A stretch of DNA of 64,000 nt from Chroogloeocystis siderophila 5.2 s.c.1 (lineage in GTDB: Bacteria > Cyanobacteriota > Cyanobacteriia > Cyanobacteriales > Chroococcidiopsidaceae), in contig NZ_MRCC01000008.1 of the NCBI RefSeq assembly GCF_001904655.1, positions 186,001-250,000 on the forward strand, given 5' to 3'. The notes beneath the pieces were generated by a model that saw nothing but the letters and a program-made list of their open reading frames with translations, did not search any database and was not told the origin of the DNA. The translations under genes and the position numbers were made by a program. Within the stretch, counting starts at the first letter, position 1. Each line of letters starts with the position of its first letter. Of the stretch, positions 26,321 to 36,660 are shown piece by piece.

Positions 26321-27187
26321 GTGAAACTTGCGGTCTACGGAAAAGGTGGCATCGGTAAATCCACAACAAGCTGTAATATATCGGTCGCGCTGGCTAAACG
26401 CGGCAAAAAGGTTTTGCAAATCGGCTGCGATCCGAAGCACGACAGTACTTTTACGCTTACAGGGTTTTTGATTCCCACAATTATCGATACACTTCAGGAA
26501 AAAGACTACCATTACGAGGATGTTTGGCCTGAAGATGTGATTTACAAAGGCTACGGTGGTGTAGACTGTGTAGAAGCGGGAGGACCTCCCGCAGGTGCAG
26601 GCTGTGGTGGTTATGTCGTTGGTGAAACCGTCAAGCTACTCAAGGAACTCAACGCATTTGATGAGTACGATGTGATTTTATTCGACGTTTTAGGCGACGT
26701 GGTTTGTGGTGGATTTGCTGCACCACTCAACTATGCGGATTACTGCATGATTGTTACCGATAATGGCTTTGACGCTTTATTTGCAGCTAACCGAATTGCG
26801 GCTTCGGTTCGCGAAAAAGCCCGCACGCACCCCCTGCGTTTAGCTGGTTTGATTGGCAACCGCACAGCAAAGCGCGATTTGATTGATAAATACGTAGAAT
26901 CAGTACCAATGCCGGTATTGGAAGTTCTACCTTTAATTGAAGATATTCGCGTTTCGCGCGTCAAGGGCAAAACTTTGTTTGAGATGGCAGAATTTGATTC
27001 GTCGCTGGAGTATGTTTGTGACTACTACTTAAATATTGCGGATCAGATCTTGGCCCGTCCAGAGGGAGTTGTTCCGAATGATGCACCAGATCGCGAGTTG
27101 TTCTCGTTGCTTTCTGACTTCTATCTCAATCCCGTGAAACCACCGGTGACGAGTCAAGAAGAGGAACTAGATTTAATGATGGTTTAA
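26321..27187 (+). CDS. chlL: Light-independent protochlorophyllide reductase, iron-sulfur ATP-binding protein
   Basis: 288-residue NifH-like reductase component of DPOR, which reduces protochlorophyllide in the dark. P-loop [10 protein letters not shown] (7-16). The two Cys that bridge the [4Fe-4S] cluster of the homodimer are Cys95 (AGAGCGG) and Cys129 (DVVCGGFA). Length normal. GTG start at 26321, right after AACTCAAC; an ATAGGAG ribosome-binding site lies 13 bp upstream. The chlL-DUF5331-chlN order is standard in cyanobacteria. chlB is not in the window. Confidence 0.98.
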   Translation: MKLAVYGKGGIGKSTTSCNISVALAKRGKKVLQIGCDPKHDSTFTLTGFLIPTIIDTLQEKDYHYEDVWPEDVIYKGYGGVDCVEAGGPPAGAGCGGYVVGETVKLLKELNAFDEYDVILFDVLGDVVCGGFAAPLNYADYCMIVTDNGFDALFAANRIAASVREKARTHPLRLAGLIGNRTAKRDLIDKYVESVPMPVLEVLPLIEDIRVSRVKGKTLFEMAEFDSSLEYVCDYYLNIADQILARPEGVVPNDAPDRELFSLLSDFYLNPVKPPVTSQEEELDLMMV

Positions 27188-27215
27188 GATTCTGGAGATA
27201 GCCCCCTAAATCCAC

Positions 27216-27270
27216 GCCACTTGCTTCAACGGAGGACACCTCCAAGGGCGCAGTGGCTCCCCCGTGGGGG
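27216..27270 (+). repeat. Structured GC-rich spacer between chlL and DUF5331 gene
   Basis: Nested inverted repeats: outer GCCACT (27216-27221) with AGTGGC (27252-27257), inner GGAGG-ACA-CCTCC (27231-27243), then CCCCC-GT-GGGGG (27259-27270). The GCCCCCTAAATCC...GGGGGACTTTGG wording resembles dispersed cyanobacterial intergenic repeats. As RNA it should fold and could attenuate or process the chlL-chlN transcript. Confidence 0.6.
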
Positions 27271-27454
27271 ACTTTGGAACTACCTAGTAGAAGCAACTGT
27301 GTGCTTGGGATTTTCGTTGTAGGAACTGACGTAGACAGAGGGTGGTGCGGTTGGTAATTTACATTATTTATTAGTGAAGTGGTATCGTAAGCAGCTAACT
27401 GTTACTTTCTAGTCGCTATCATCAAGCTAGTTCTCAGGATGAGGAAAAGAGATC

Positions 27455-28000
27455 ATGGCTTTTTTTGAAGATTTGAAAATATCTTTAAGACAAAAGTGGT
27501 TACGTTTCTTTCAGGCAAATCGTTCTTGGCTTAACTTGTACATGGATGCGGCGTCTATCGCAACTCCTGATGGTGGCAAACGACCAGCATCTTACCTCAT
27601 CCTAGGTGTTGTTAATGCGCTAGAACCGCAGATAGCGCAGTTAATGCTGCCGTTTTCTAAGCTGAATCCAGACGTGGATAGCTTAATTGAGGTTTTAGAG
27701 TTAAATTTTGACCCTAATTTAGCGCTAGAAAATAACCCAATACCAGTTACCGAACAGCCCGCAGCTGAACCAAGTCAAGAAGTACCTTTGTCGGATGCAG
27801 AAATCGCGAAGATGATACCACCGCAAAATGCAGGTGTTACAGAGAGTGTCACAGTTATTCAAACGCTGACACAGTTAAGCGATATGCCATATGAGGAGAC
27901 GATCAGTCCTTATTATGAAGAATCTAGCCCAGAAGAAATGCCTGAAAGTAATCAGCGTAGTAATGGTGATGTAATTTCGCGTTTATTTCCTAACTTTTAA
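27455..28000 (+). CDS. DUF5331 protein encoded within the chlL-chlN cluster
   Basis: 181 residues. The conserved N-terminal part (about 1-95) reads FFEDLKISLRQKWLRFFQAN, LNLYMDAASI and SYLILGVVNALEPQIAQLM, ending in a predicted two-helix acidic region (DSLIEVLELNFDPNLAL). The C-terminal half is acidic, Pro/Glu-rich and poorly conserved, ending RLFPNF. Cyanobacterial genomes often carry this gene between chlL and chlN, yet it is not a known DPOR subunit. A role in assembly or regulation of DPOR is a guess from context. Soluble, no Cys. Confidence 0.82.
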   Translation: MAFFEDLKISLRQKWLRFFQANRSWLNLYMDAASIATPDGGKRPASYLILGVVNALEPQIAQLMLPFSKLNPDVDSLIEVLELNFDPNLALENNPIPVTEQPAAEPSQEVPLSDAEIAKMIPPQNAGVTESVTVIQTLTQLSDMPYEETISPYYEESSPEEMPESNQRSNGDVISRLFPNF

Positions 28001-28037
28001 TAATTTGACGACATTGTTAATAGTCAATGGTTAATAG

Positions 28038-29492
<1,455 letters not shown>

Positions 29493-29641
29493 CTCGTTAG
29501 CGTATTAAGTCCCCTTGCATCCCCCAGGGCTGATTCATTGATAGTTGAAAAGAATTACGAGAGACTCTACCTAAATGCGCTTGTCATTCTTAGCCTCGGT
29601 GGCATACACTGGCTGCCGATGAAAAAAACGCCTTATGCTTT

Positions 29642-31987
29642 ATGCCGCAATATTTTGGACAACTACCGATCGATGAACAGCCTTGGGAAACACTCAGCGC
29701 AGTACAAAACATCTCTCAAGAACAACATTGTGTCCGCTTTGATTGTGGCGAGTCGTGTTTAACGGTTAATGTCCTCGCACCCAACTTAATTCGCGTGCGG
29801 GTTACGCCTACAGGAAAGTTTACACCAAGGCGATCGTGGGCAGTGGCAAAGGAGGATGCGGCATGGCAAGTTCCATCATTTGAGATTCAGGAAACTGATA
29901 CTACCGTAGAAATTCAAACGGAACAATTGCGCGTCGTTGTCCAACGAGAAAACGGTCAAATCGCTTGCTTTGATACGGCGAATCGTTCTTTTGCTGTTGA
30001 TGCTGCACCAGGAATCGGTTGGCGCTTGGGAACAACGGCGGCTTGGAAGCAAATTGCGGCTGACGAGCATTTTTACGGGTTTGGCGAACGTACAGGCTTA
30101 TTAGATAAACGCAGTGAAGTCAAAACGAATTGGACAACAGACGCTTTGGATTACGGCTCATTGACGGACGAAATGTATCAAGCAATTCCGTTTTTTATTG
30201 CTTTACGTCCGGAAGTTGGCTATGGCATCTTTTTTAATACAACGTTTTGGAGTCGCTTTGATATTGGTGTTGAACAGTCAGGAATCTGGCGCATGGAAAC
30301 GCACGCGGGTGAGTTAGATTACTACATTATTTATGGTCCAACACCTGCAAAGATTCTCGATACCTACACGCAGCTAACAGGGCGCATGGCTTTACCACCC
30401 AAATGGGCTTTGGGTTATCATCAATGTCGCTGGAGTTACGAATCGGAAACAATCGTCCGCGAACTTGCCCAAGAATTTCGCGATCGCCGCATTCCATGTG
30501 ATGTGATTCATCTTGATATTGACTATATGCGGGGATATCGCGTGTTTACCTGGAGTCCTAAGCGATTTCCGCATCCAGCGAAGTTAATTCAAGAACTCGC
30601 AGAAGCTGGCTTTAAAACTGTGACGATTATTGACCCTGGCGTGAAGTATGAACCAGAAGCAGATTATCACGTCTTCGACCAAGGAGTCGCAGGCAATTAT
30701 TTTGTACGCAAAGCTGATGGACAGCTATTTCACGGCTATGTATGGCCCGATAAAGCGGTATTTCCTGATTTTATGCGTGCTGATGTGCGCCAGTGGTGGG
30801 GAGAATTACACAAAAGTTTAACTGATATTGGCGTTGCAGGAATTTGGAACGATATGAACGAACCTGCAATTAGCGATCGCCCGTTTGGGGATGAAGGTGA
30901 TAAGATTTGGTTTCCGTTGGATGCACCACAAGGAGACGATCGCGCGACGCACGCGGAGGCGCATAATTTATATGGATTAATGATGGCGCGCTCTTGTGCG
31001 GAAGGTTTGGAGAAACTGCGATCAAATGAGCGATCGTTTGTGTTGACGCGATCAGGGTATGCAGGAATTCAGCGGTGGTCGTCGGTGTGGATGGGTGATA
31101 ATCATTCATTGTGGGATCATCTTGAAATGTCACTACCGATGCTTTGCAATATGGGGCTATCGGGGGTTGCGTTTGTCGGGTGCGATGTCGGTGGATTTGC
31201 GAGTAATGCGACAGCAGAATTATTTGCGCGGTGGATGCAGGTAGGAATACTATATCCTTTTATGCGCGGACACTCGGCGCTGACCACCGCACAACACGAA
31301 CCTTGGTCGTTTGGCGATCGCACTGAAAAGATTTGCCGCGAATATCTTAATCTGCGTTACCAATTATTACCGTACATTTATACACTGTTTTGGGAAGCAG
31401 CAACGACAGGCACACCGATATTACGTCCCCTACTGTACGATTTTCCGAACGATCCGCATACATATGCGCTGCACGATCAAGTGTTACTCGGTTCCTCACT
31501 CATGGCTGCACCGATTTATCGTCCTGGCGTTGAGCATCGTGCGGTTTACTTACCCGCAGGCACATGGTACGACTGGTGGAGTGGGGAATCTTATACTGGA
31601 TCAACGCACATCCTCGCGCACGCCCCACTAGAAAAAATGCCGCTTTATGTAAAGGCGGGTGCGATTATTCCGATGCAACCTGTGATGCAGTATGTCGATG
31701 AGCGATCGCTCGATCCGCTAACGTTACGTATTTGGCAGGGTGACGGTGAATTTACGTTTTATGAAGACGATGGGCAGACGTTTGCTTATCAAGATAATGG
31801 CTATGCAACTACAAATATCAGTGTAAATACTGAAGAAAATCGCGTAGTTGTGAGCATTAATCAGCGTGAGGGAAATTGGTTATTCCCGAAGCGCGAAGTT
31901 ATTGTTGAGCTTGTGGGAGTTGGCGAACAACGATTTAGTGATGATGGTACAGCACGGCAGTTGGTTTTTAATTTAGCACCTCAGTAG
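29642..31987 (+). CDS. Alpha-glucosidase, glycoside hydrolase family 31
   Basis: 781 residues, soluble, no signal peptide. Retaining alpha-glucosidase domain order: beta-sandwich N-domain (about 1-225), TIM barrel (about 240-590), and C-terminal beta domains. The nucleophile is the Asp of GIWNDMNEP at about 404 and the acid/base is the Asp of VWMGDNHSLW at about 486. The substrate-pocket motif HQCRWSYES and the family stretch VGCDVGGF are also present. It probably trims maltose or malto-oligosaccharides from glycogen breakdown in the cytosol. The ATG at 29642 is the first good start; no strong ribosome-binding site decides it. Confidence 0.94.
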   Translation: MPQYFGQLPIDEQPWETLSAVQNISQEQHCVRFDCGESCLTVNVLAPNLIRVRVTPTGKFTPRRSWAVAKEDAAWQVPSFEIQETDTTVEIQTEQLRVVVQRENGQIACFDTANRSFAVDAAPGIGWRLGTTAAWKQIAADEHFYGFGERTGLLDKRSEVKTNWTTDALDYGSLTDEMYQAIPFFIALRPEVGYGIFFNTTFWSRFDIGVEQSGIWRMETHAGELDYYIIYGPTPAKILDTYTQLTGRMALPPKWALGYHQCRWSYESETIVRELAQEFRDRRIPCDVIHLDIDYMRGYRVFTWSPKRFPHPAKLIQELAEAGFKTVTIIDPGVKYEPEADYHVFDQGVAGNYFVRKADGQLFHGYVWPDKAVFPDFMRADVRQWWGELHKSLTDIGVAGIWNDMNEPAISDRPFGDEGDKIWFPLDAPQGDDRATHAEAHNLYGLMMARSCAEGLEKLRSNERSFVLTRSGYAGIQRWSSVWMGDNHSLWDHLEMSLPMLCNMGLSGVAFVGCDVGGFASNATAELFARWMQVGILYPFMRGHSALTTAQHEPWSFGDRTEKICREYLNLRYQLLPYIYTLFWEAATTGTPILRPLLYDFPNDPHTYALHDQVLLGSSLMAAPIYRPGVEHRAVYLPAGTWYDWWSGESYTGSTHILAHAPLEKMPLYVKAGAIIPMQPVMQYVDERSLDPLTLRIWQGDGEFTFYEDDGQTFAYQDNGYATTNISVNTEENRVVVSINQREGNWLFPKREVIVELVGVGEQRFSDDGTARQLVFNLAPQ

Positions 31988-32062
31988 AAATATGCATTAA
32001 AAGAACTTTTGATGCGAATTAACAAATTTATTTAAAATTAAGAATTGTACAACAAATCGAGA

Positions 32063-34336
32063 ATGCGCACGAGCGAGCAAATTAAGGCAGAGATCGAGGA
32101 TAAATTTGGTTTTTTTCCGCCATTCTTTAGTCCAGCACTGCATAACTCTCAAGTGTTGGAAAATTTATGGCAGCAAACCCTTACTGCTTATATCCATAAT
32201 CCTTTATCTGCGGTCTTTAAGGAAAAGCTGAGTGCTTACCTGTCGCGCTTCTGTACCGTTCCTTACTGTATGGTGTGTCATAGCTGTACTTTACGCCCGT
32301 TGGGGATGAAGGCTGAGGAAGTCTTGCAGCTATTGGATACGCCACCACCGAAGGTAGAAGAAATTGAATCGCACTTAAAGCGACTCGCCGCACATACGCA
32401 GTTAGATATTTTACCTCCGGCAAATTCAGAACTAGAAGAAAGTTTACTTGTTTGTGCCATATTTATCTTTTTAGAAGGCGAAGCCGCAGAAAACTATCGC
32501 GCCCAGTTACGCCAAATTTTGGGAGCAAGTAATTATCAACACTTAGTTGCGTTTGTTGCCTATGTGAAAACTTGTCATGTGTGGATGGAAGCTAATCCTG
32601 AGGTTTCGTATGAAGCAGATAAACGCGTCTTGGATAACCTTGGTTATTTAATAGCCGAGGAGCCAAGATTAAGCGAGTTTTTTCGGAATTATGCCACTAA
32701 AGTCAAACAAGAACGGCAAACGCGTGCAGAACATCAAGCAATTCTTGCCGAACGCCAACGTAATTTAGAAGTCTTACGAGAAAGTGAAGAGAAATATCGT
32801 AAGCTGGTGGAATTAATGCCAGATACACTGTTTGTCCAATGTGAAGGTAAGCTTGTCTTTGCTAACAGTGCAGCAGTAAAGCTACTTGGTGCTGAGAACG
32901 TAGAGCAATTAATTGGTCAACCAGTTTTAAATATTATTCACTCAGAAAGTCAACCGATTGCACAAGAACGAATGCAGGATCTTCAGGCGGGGAAGTCTGC
33001 GCCATTCATTGAGGAAAAGTTTGTGCGCTTAGATGGTAGTGTCGTCGATGTCGAAGTCGCGGCTTTTCCCTTTACTTACCGTGGGAAACCAGCAGCGCAA
33101 GTTGTGGTGCGGGATATTAGTCTGCGCAAGCAAGCGGAAAAAGAACGCGCGGAACTTCTTGCTAGCGAACAAACCGCACGCGCTGAAGCTGAAAGTGCGA
33201 ATCGCAGCAAGGATGAATTTTTAGCAATAGTCTCGCACGAGTTGCGATCGCCGCTGAATGCAATGCTAGGCTGGGCAAGATTACTGCGGACTCGTCAGTT
33301 TGATGCGACTACAATGGAGCGCGCCTTAGAAACGATCGAACGCAACGGTCAGGCACAATTACAATTACTCGAAGATTTACTTGATATGTCGCGGATCATT
33401 CGCGGCAAAATTCATCTTAATATTTGTACAGTTGATATTTTATCGGTGATTACGGCTGCAATCGAGACGGTACAACTTGCAGCCGATACAAAATCAATTG
33501 AATTAGTTCATGAGATCCCTTCCTTATCTATTTTTGTCACCGGAGATTTTGCGCGGTTGCAACAGGTGATTTGGAATCTATTATCGAACGCGATTAAATT
33601 TACGCCGCATGGTGGACGTGTTACTGTGCGAGCACAACAAGTTGGTGCAGTTGTTCAAATCACACTGAGCGATACAGGAAAAGGTATCAGTGCCGATTTC
33701 TTACCATTTGTATTTGATCGATTTCGTCAAGCTGATAACATAAGTAGCCGAGGTAATGGCGGCTTAGGTTTGGGACTTGCGATCGTTCGGCAATTAGTCG
33801 AACTGCATCAAGGTCATGTTTACGCCGCTAGCCCTGGCGAAGGAAAAGGCGCTACGTTTATCGTTGAATTGCCGCGGTGTATCCAGAATCAAGAATTAGT
33901 CAATGACAACATTAATCATAAATCATCTTCGCTGATAGATACGGCAAACCCACTTGCAGGATTGCGCGTTCTTGTTGTTGATGATGAAGCGGATATTCGC
34001 GATTATGTGACAACTGTATTAGAAGAATATGGTGCACGTGTGCAAGAAGTTGCTTCAGTAGACGCAGCACTCGATGCGATCAAACAATCACCGCCAGATG
34101 TCCTTGTGAGCGATATTGGAATGCCGCAAGAAGACGGCTATAGTCTGATTCAAAAAGTTAGGGCATTAGCACCAGAGTGCGGCAAAAACATACCGGCGAT
34201 CGCATTAACTGCCTACGCTAGAGACGAAGATCGGCAACGCGCTTTAGCCGCAGGATTTCAACTTCATGCCACAAAACCGATTGAACCAGGACAACTCGTT
34301 GCTTCGGTTGCCAAATTAGTTGGCAGAAGTGCTTAA
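32063..34336 (+). CDS. Hybrid histidine kinase with AhpD-like N-domain, PAS, kinase and receiver
   Basis: 757 residues from the ATG at 32063. (1) Residues about 1-170 resemble carboxymuconolactone-decarboxylase/AhpD proteins: LSAYLSRFCTVPYCMVCHSC carries the YCxxCH redox motif. (2) PAS domain about 235-355 (LVELMPDTLFVQCEGKLVFA ... VVVRDISLRKQ). (3) HisKA with phospho-acceptor His at about 392 in IVSHELRSPLNAM. (4) HATPase (NLLSNAIKFTP, FDRFRQAD, GGLGLGLAIVRQLVE). (5) Receiver domain about 635-755 with acceptor Asp in VLVSDIGMP. No membrane segment, so cytosolic. A thiol-redox input is suggested by the first domain. Its 3' end overlaps the convergent lipoprotein gene by 21 bp. Confidence 0.9.
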   Translation: MRTSEQIKAEIEDKFGFFPPFFSPALHNSQVLENLWQQTLTAYIHNPLSAVFKEKLSAYLSRFCTVPYCMVCHSCTLRPLGMKAEEVLQLLDTPPPKVEEIESHLKRLAAHTQLDILPPANSELEESLLVCAIFIFLEGEAAENYRAQLRQILGASNYQHLVAFVAYVKTCHVWMEANPEVSYEADKRVLDNLGYLIAEEPRLSEFFRNYATKVKQERQTRAEHQAILAERQRNLEVLRESEEKYRKLVELMPDTLFVQCEGKLVFANSAAVKLLGAENVEQLIGQPVLNIIHSESQPIAQERMQDLQAGKSAPFIEEKFVRLDGSVVDVEVAAFPFTYRGKPAAQVVVRDISLRKQAEKERAELLASEQTARAEAESANRSKDEFLAIVSHELRSPLNAMLGWARLLRTRQFDATTMERALETIERNGQAQLQLLEDLLDMSRIIRGKIHLNICTVDILSVITAAIETVQLAADTKSIELVHEIPSLSIFVTGDFARLQQVIWNLLSNAIKFTPHGGRVTVRAQQVGAVVQITLSDTGKGISADFLPFVFDRFRQADNISSRGNGGLGLGLAIVRQLVELHQGHVYAASPGEGKGATFIVELPRCIQNQELVNDNINHKSSSLIDTANPLAGLRVLVVDDEADIRDYVTTVLEEYGARVQEVASVDAALDAIKQSPPDVLVSDIGMPQEDGYSLIQKVRALAPECGKNIPAIALTAYARDEDRQRALAAGFQLHATKPIEPGQLVASVAKLVGRSA

Positions 34337-35917
34337 TTTGGTCAAAGGATGGAGTTGTGTTTGCCCTGTTGCTTGCGGCACAACGGTTAAATAAGGGTTG
34401 AGTACGTCTGTTTCTACCCAACCAGAGTAATGCTTTAGTGTCGTCGTATTTTCAGAAATTGCGAGTAGTTCTAGATCGCCGCGTATAGCGTTAAAATTGC
34501 TAGGACGATTTGGTTCTACATTCGTATTAGATGCAATTCCACTAGGACCACCGCCAAATTCATTTTGCGCCACTTCATCCCAGGCGCGGACAAAGCGATC
34601 GCCTTGCCAATGCCATTCAGAACCAACCCAATCAATCGCCGGTTTTCCTGGTGGAATCCACTGGGGAAATTGTGCAGGTTTTGCCCCTTCATTTAGCGTC
34701 ACCGTGAACCCTGGCTGATAGCGAACTTCATAGCGACTTTGACGCGTTTGATAATCGAGGGGATGCGACCACAAAACTTCAATTTCACCTTGAGTATTTG
34801 ATAGCGTCGCCGCCGGAGTTTTTTCGAGCAAGCCGCGATAAATTGGGACTTCTGAAGGAAGCTTCGCCATCAACGCAAATCGCCAACACGACCAGCGATC
34901 GCGATTCTCAGCAGCTTGCCATTGCACTTGACAAACACCGTTTCCTGTGTATACCCACAGCGTGTCGCCTTCGACTTCAAGTTGCGTCGGAATTGCTCCC
35001 ACAAGCGGGCTATTGTGGACAGTGTAGGCGTTGAGATTCCCTGAACGAGGATTTGCTAAATTTGGGCGATAAGCAACTAGCCCATAGGCTGGAATATTCG
35101 GATTTCCTTCTCCACTGATCTTGGTTCCTAGCCATAATATAGGCGCATTTTCATCGCCTGTCACGACGAGATCGGTAATTTGTTGTGAGGCAATTTCCTG
35201 GGGCTGAAATAACGTAAATTGATTAGTTTGCGGTTGGTAGCTGACAATTGTAGCCATACCATTGTTCCCTTCGCCTTGCTCAAATGCGATCGCCCACCAA
35301 ATATGTTGTCCATCAGTTACCGCCGCCGTTATTCGAGGAATACCCAGTTGTGTACCAACACTGGAAAATCCGTTTTGTACAGCAGACACTTGTAAATCTT
35401 TGAGGGTATATAGGACTTTTTGCTGCGGTTGCGGACTGTCAGGAGTTATTAATTCAAATACAACTTTGTCGTTTTCTGGTGATACCTCTGGGCGCGATAA
35501 GCGATCGCCTTCACTCAAAGAGTAATTTGGTTCTAGTCGTACGCGATATTGATAGGTTCTGCCATCAACTGTAATAGATTTGAATGATGGATTAATGATT
35601 TCTTTTACAGCTTCTGAGTACTTTGATGGCGGTTGAAATTCATTCGGTAAAGTCCCTGCTTTCACAGTCCAACTGTTGTTGCTGCGACAAAATACAAAAT
35701 CATATTTTGTTGTTTGAAAGTTTATTGTATTATTATCTTTAACAATGTTCCGAATCTGATAATTGGAATATTCAAAGTAGCCTGTTTGTGGGTTTGGCTC
35801 TACTTGAACCGCTGCTTTAGATTGTGGACAGGAGTTAGTATTATTAGCTGATTGTGAAAGCGACGTACAAGCATTTAATAGCCAGACGACACTTAATAAG
35901 GTGACAAATTTCTTCAT
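34316..35917 (-). CDS. Predicted lipoprotein of unknown function
   Basis: 533 residues. Lipoprotein signal peptide KKFVTLLSVVWLLNAC with lipobox LNAC (Cys17). The rest looks beta-rich with repeated W/G motifs (WWAIAFEQGEG, WLGTKISGEGNP, LWVYTGNGVCQVQWQ), compatible with a beta-propeller, though I do not recognise a family. Probably anchored at the periplasmic face. Monocistronic by context: it is convergent with the hybrid kinase (21-bp overlap), with 187 bp to the next minus-strand gene. Confidence 0.7.
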   Translation of the reverse strand: MKKFVTLLSVVWLLNACTSLSQSANNTNSCPQSKAAVQVEPNPQTGYFEYSNYQIRNIVKDNNTINFQTTKYDFVFCRSNNSWTVKAGTLPNEFQPPSKYSEAVKEIINPSFKSITVDGRTYQYRVRLEPNYSLSEGDRLSRPEVSPENDKVVFELITPDSPQPQQKVLYTLKDLQVSAVQNGFSSVGTQLGIPRITAAVTDGQHIWWAIAFEQGEGNNGMATIVSYQPQTNQFTLFQPQEIASQQITDLVVTGDENAPILWLGTKISGEGNPNIPAYGLVAYRPNLANPRSGNLNAYTVHNSPLVGAIPTQLEVEGDTLWVYTGNGVCQVQWQAAENRDRWSCWRFALMAKLPSEVPIYRGLLEKTPAATLSNTQGEIEVLWSHPLDYQTRQSRYEVRYQPGFTVTLNEGAKPAQFPQWIPPGKPAIDWVGSEWHWQGDRFVRAWDEVAQNEFGGGPSGIASNTNVEPNRPSNFNAIRGDLELLAISENTTTLKHYSGWVETDVLNPYLTVVPQATGQTQLHPLTKLSTSAN

Positions 35918-35935
35918 AGCATTAAATTTCCAAAG

Positions 35936-35995
35936 CGCTGGCGACTAAAGTCAACGCTAAATGAACAAACTCCACCTGCGTGGACTAGTACGGTT
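35936..35995 (+). repeat. Three-hairpin dispersed element, shortened copy 4
   Basis: Hairpin 1 core CGACTAAAGTC with outer GCG/CGC pairs (35936-35958; in other copies GCCC/GGGC), linker TGAACAAA, no hairpin 2, then hairpin 3 CTCCACCTGCGTGGACT. The central stem is missing. Confidence 0.6.
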
Positions 35996-36104
35996 TTAAT
36001 TTAAGTTATTATCATGAGGTAGCAGAGAAGTGCTTTTTTCAAATTCTCGGTTTGTACAATGAGCCTGACCTCTGACCTCTTTACTTAATACATTGACAAG
36101 TTTT

Positions 36105-36533
36105 TTAGTCGCCTGGCTCCAATTGCAAGCGTTGTAATTCTTGTTGTAAAAATTTGCCCCACTCCGCGGCTAGGGGAATTTCTGTAAAGGGAATACGTAC
36201 TCGTGTAGATGGTAGGAGAAATTCTAAAACAACGTCGCGACCTTTACGAGGTAAGTTATTGACATCGACAGCTTGGCTATCAACTAATAGTTGAATTAAT
36301 TGAACGTCTTTTAATGAAAAAGTTTCAAGTTCAACAAGCCCTTTTTGAGTTGGTTTTCCCCAGGTTATATTTGTTCCTTTTTGACCCAAAACTGCATAGA
36401 TATCGTACTTAGCCCGTTCAAATTGTTCAGCCCACACGCGATAGTTTTCTACTTTTTGATATTCTTTTTTCCCTTGCCACGCTAACCAAATAAAGACAGC
36501 TAGCAGTGCTAACCACAAAATTCCGCGTTCCAT
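36105..36533 (-). CDS. Single-pass membrane protein, unknown function
   Basis: 142 residues. An N-terminal hydrophobic helix (about 4-20) is followed by a soluble alpha/beta domain with ENYRVWAEQFERAKYDIYAV and WGKPTQKGLVELETFSL as its best-defined blocks. It is the kind of small anchored protein conserved among cyanobacteria, with no assigned family that I recognise. Divergent from the subtilase gene with a short gap, so both may share a promoter region near 36534-36660. Confidence 0.6.
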   Translation of the reverse strand: MERGILWLALLAVFIWLAWQGKKEYQKVENYRVWAEQFERAKYDIYAVLGQKGTNITWGKPTQKGLVELETFSLKDVQLIQLLVDSQAVDVNNLPRKGRDVVLEFLLPSTRVRIPFTEIPLAAEWGKFLQQELQRLQLEPGD

Positions 36534-36660
36534 AATTCAAGTGTTCGTATTTATACTTAATGAGCGTATTGACTCTCACACTGTAACTATCTTGCAACAT
36601 CAGGGCAAGAGCGCCGATACATACGTTATGTTGATCGTAAAACTAGTGCCGAAGCAAGAT

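Noticed and set aside
36541-36660. Upstream extension of the subtilase by 40 codons
   Set aside because: The signal peptide begins at the ATG at 36661, and the extension would place a hydrophilic stretch before it.
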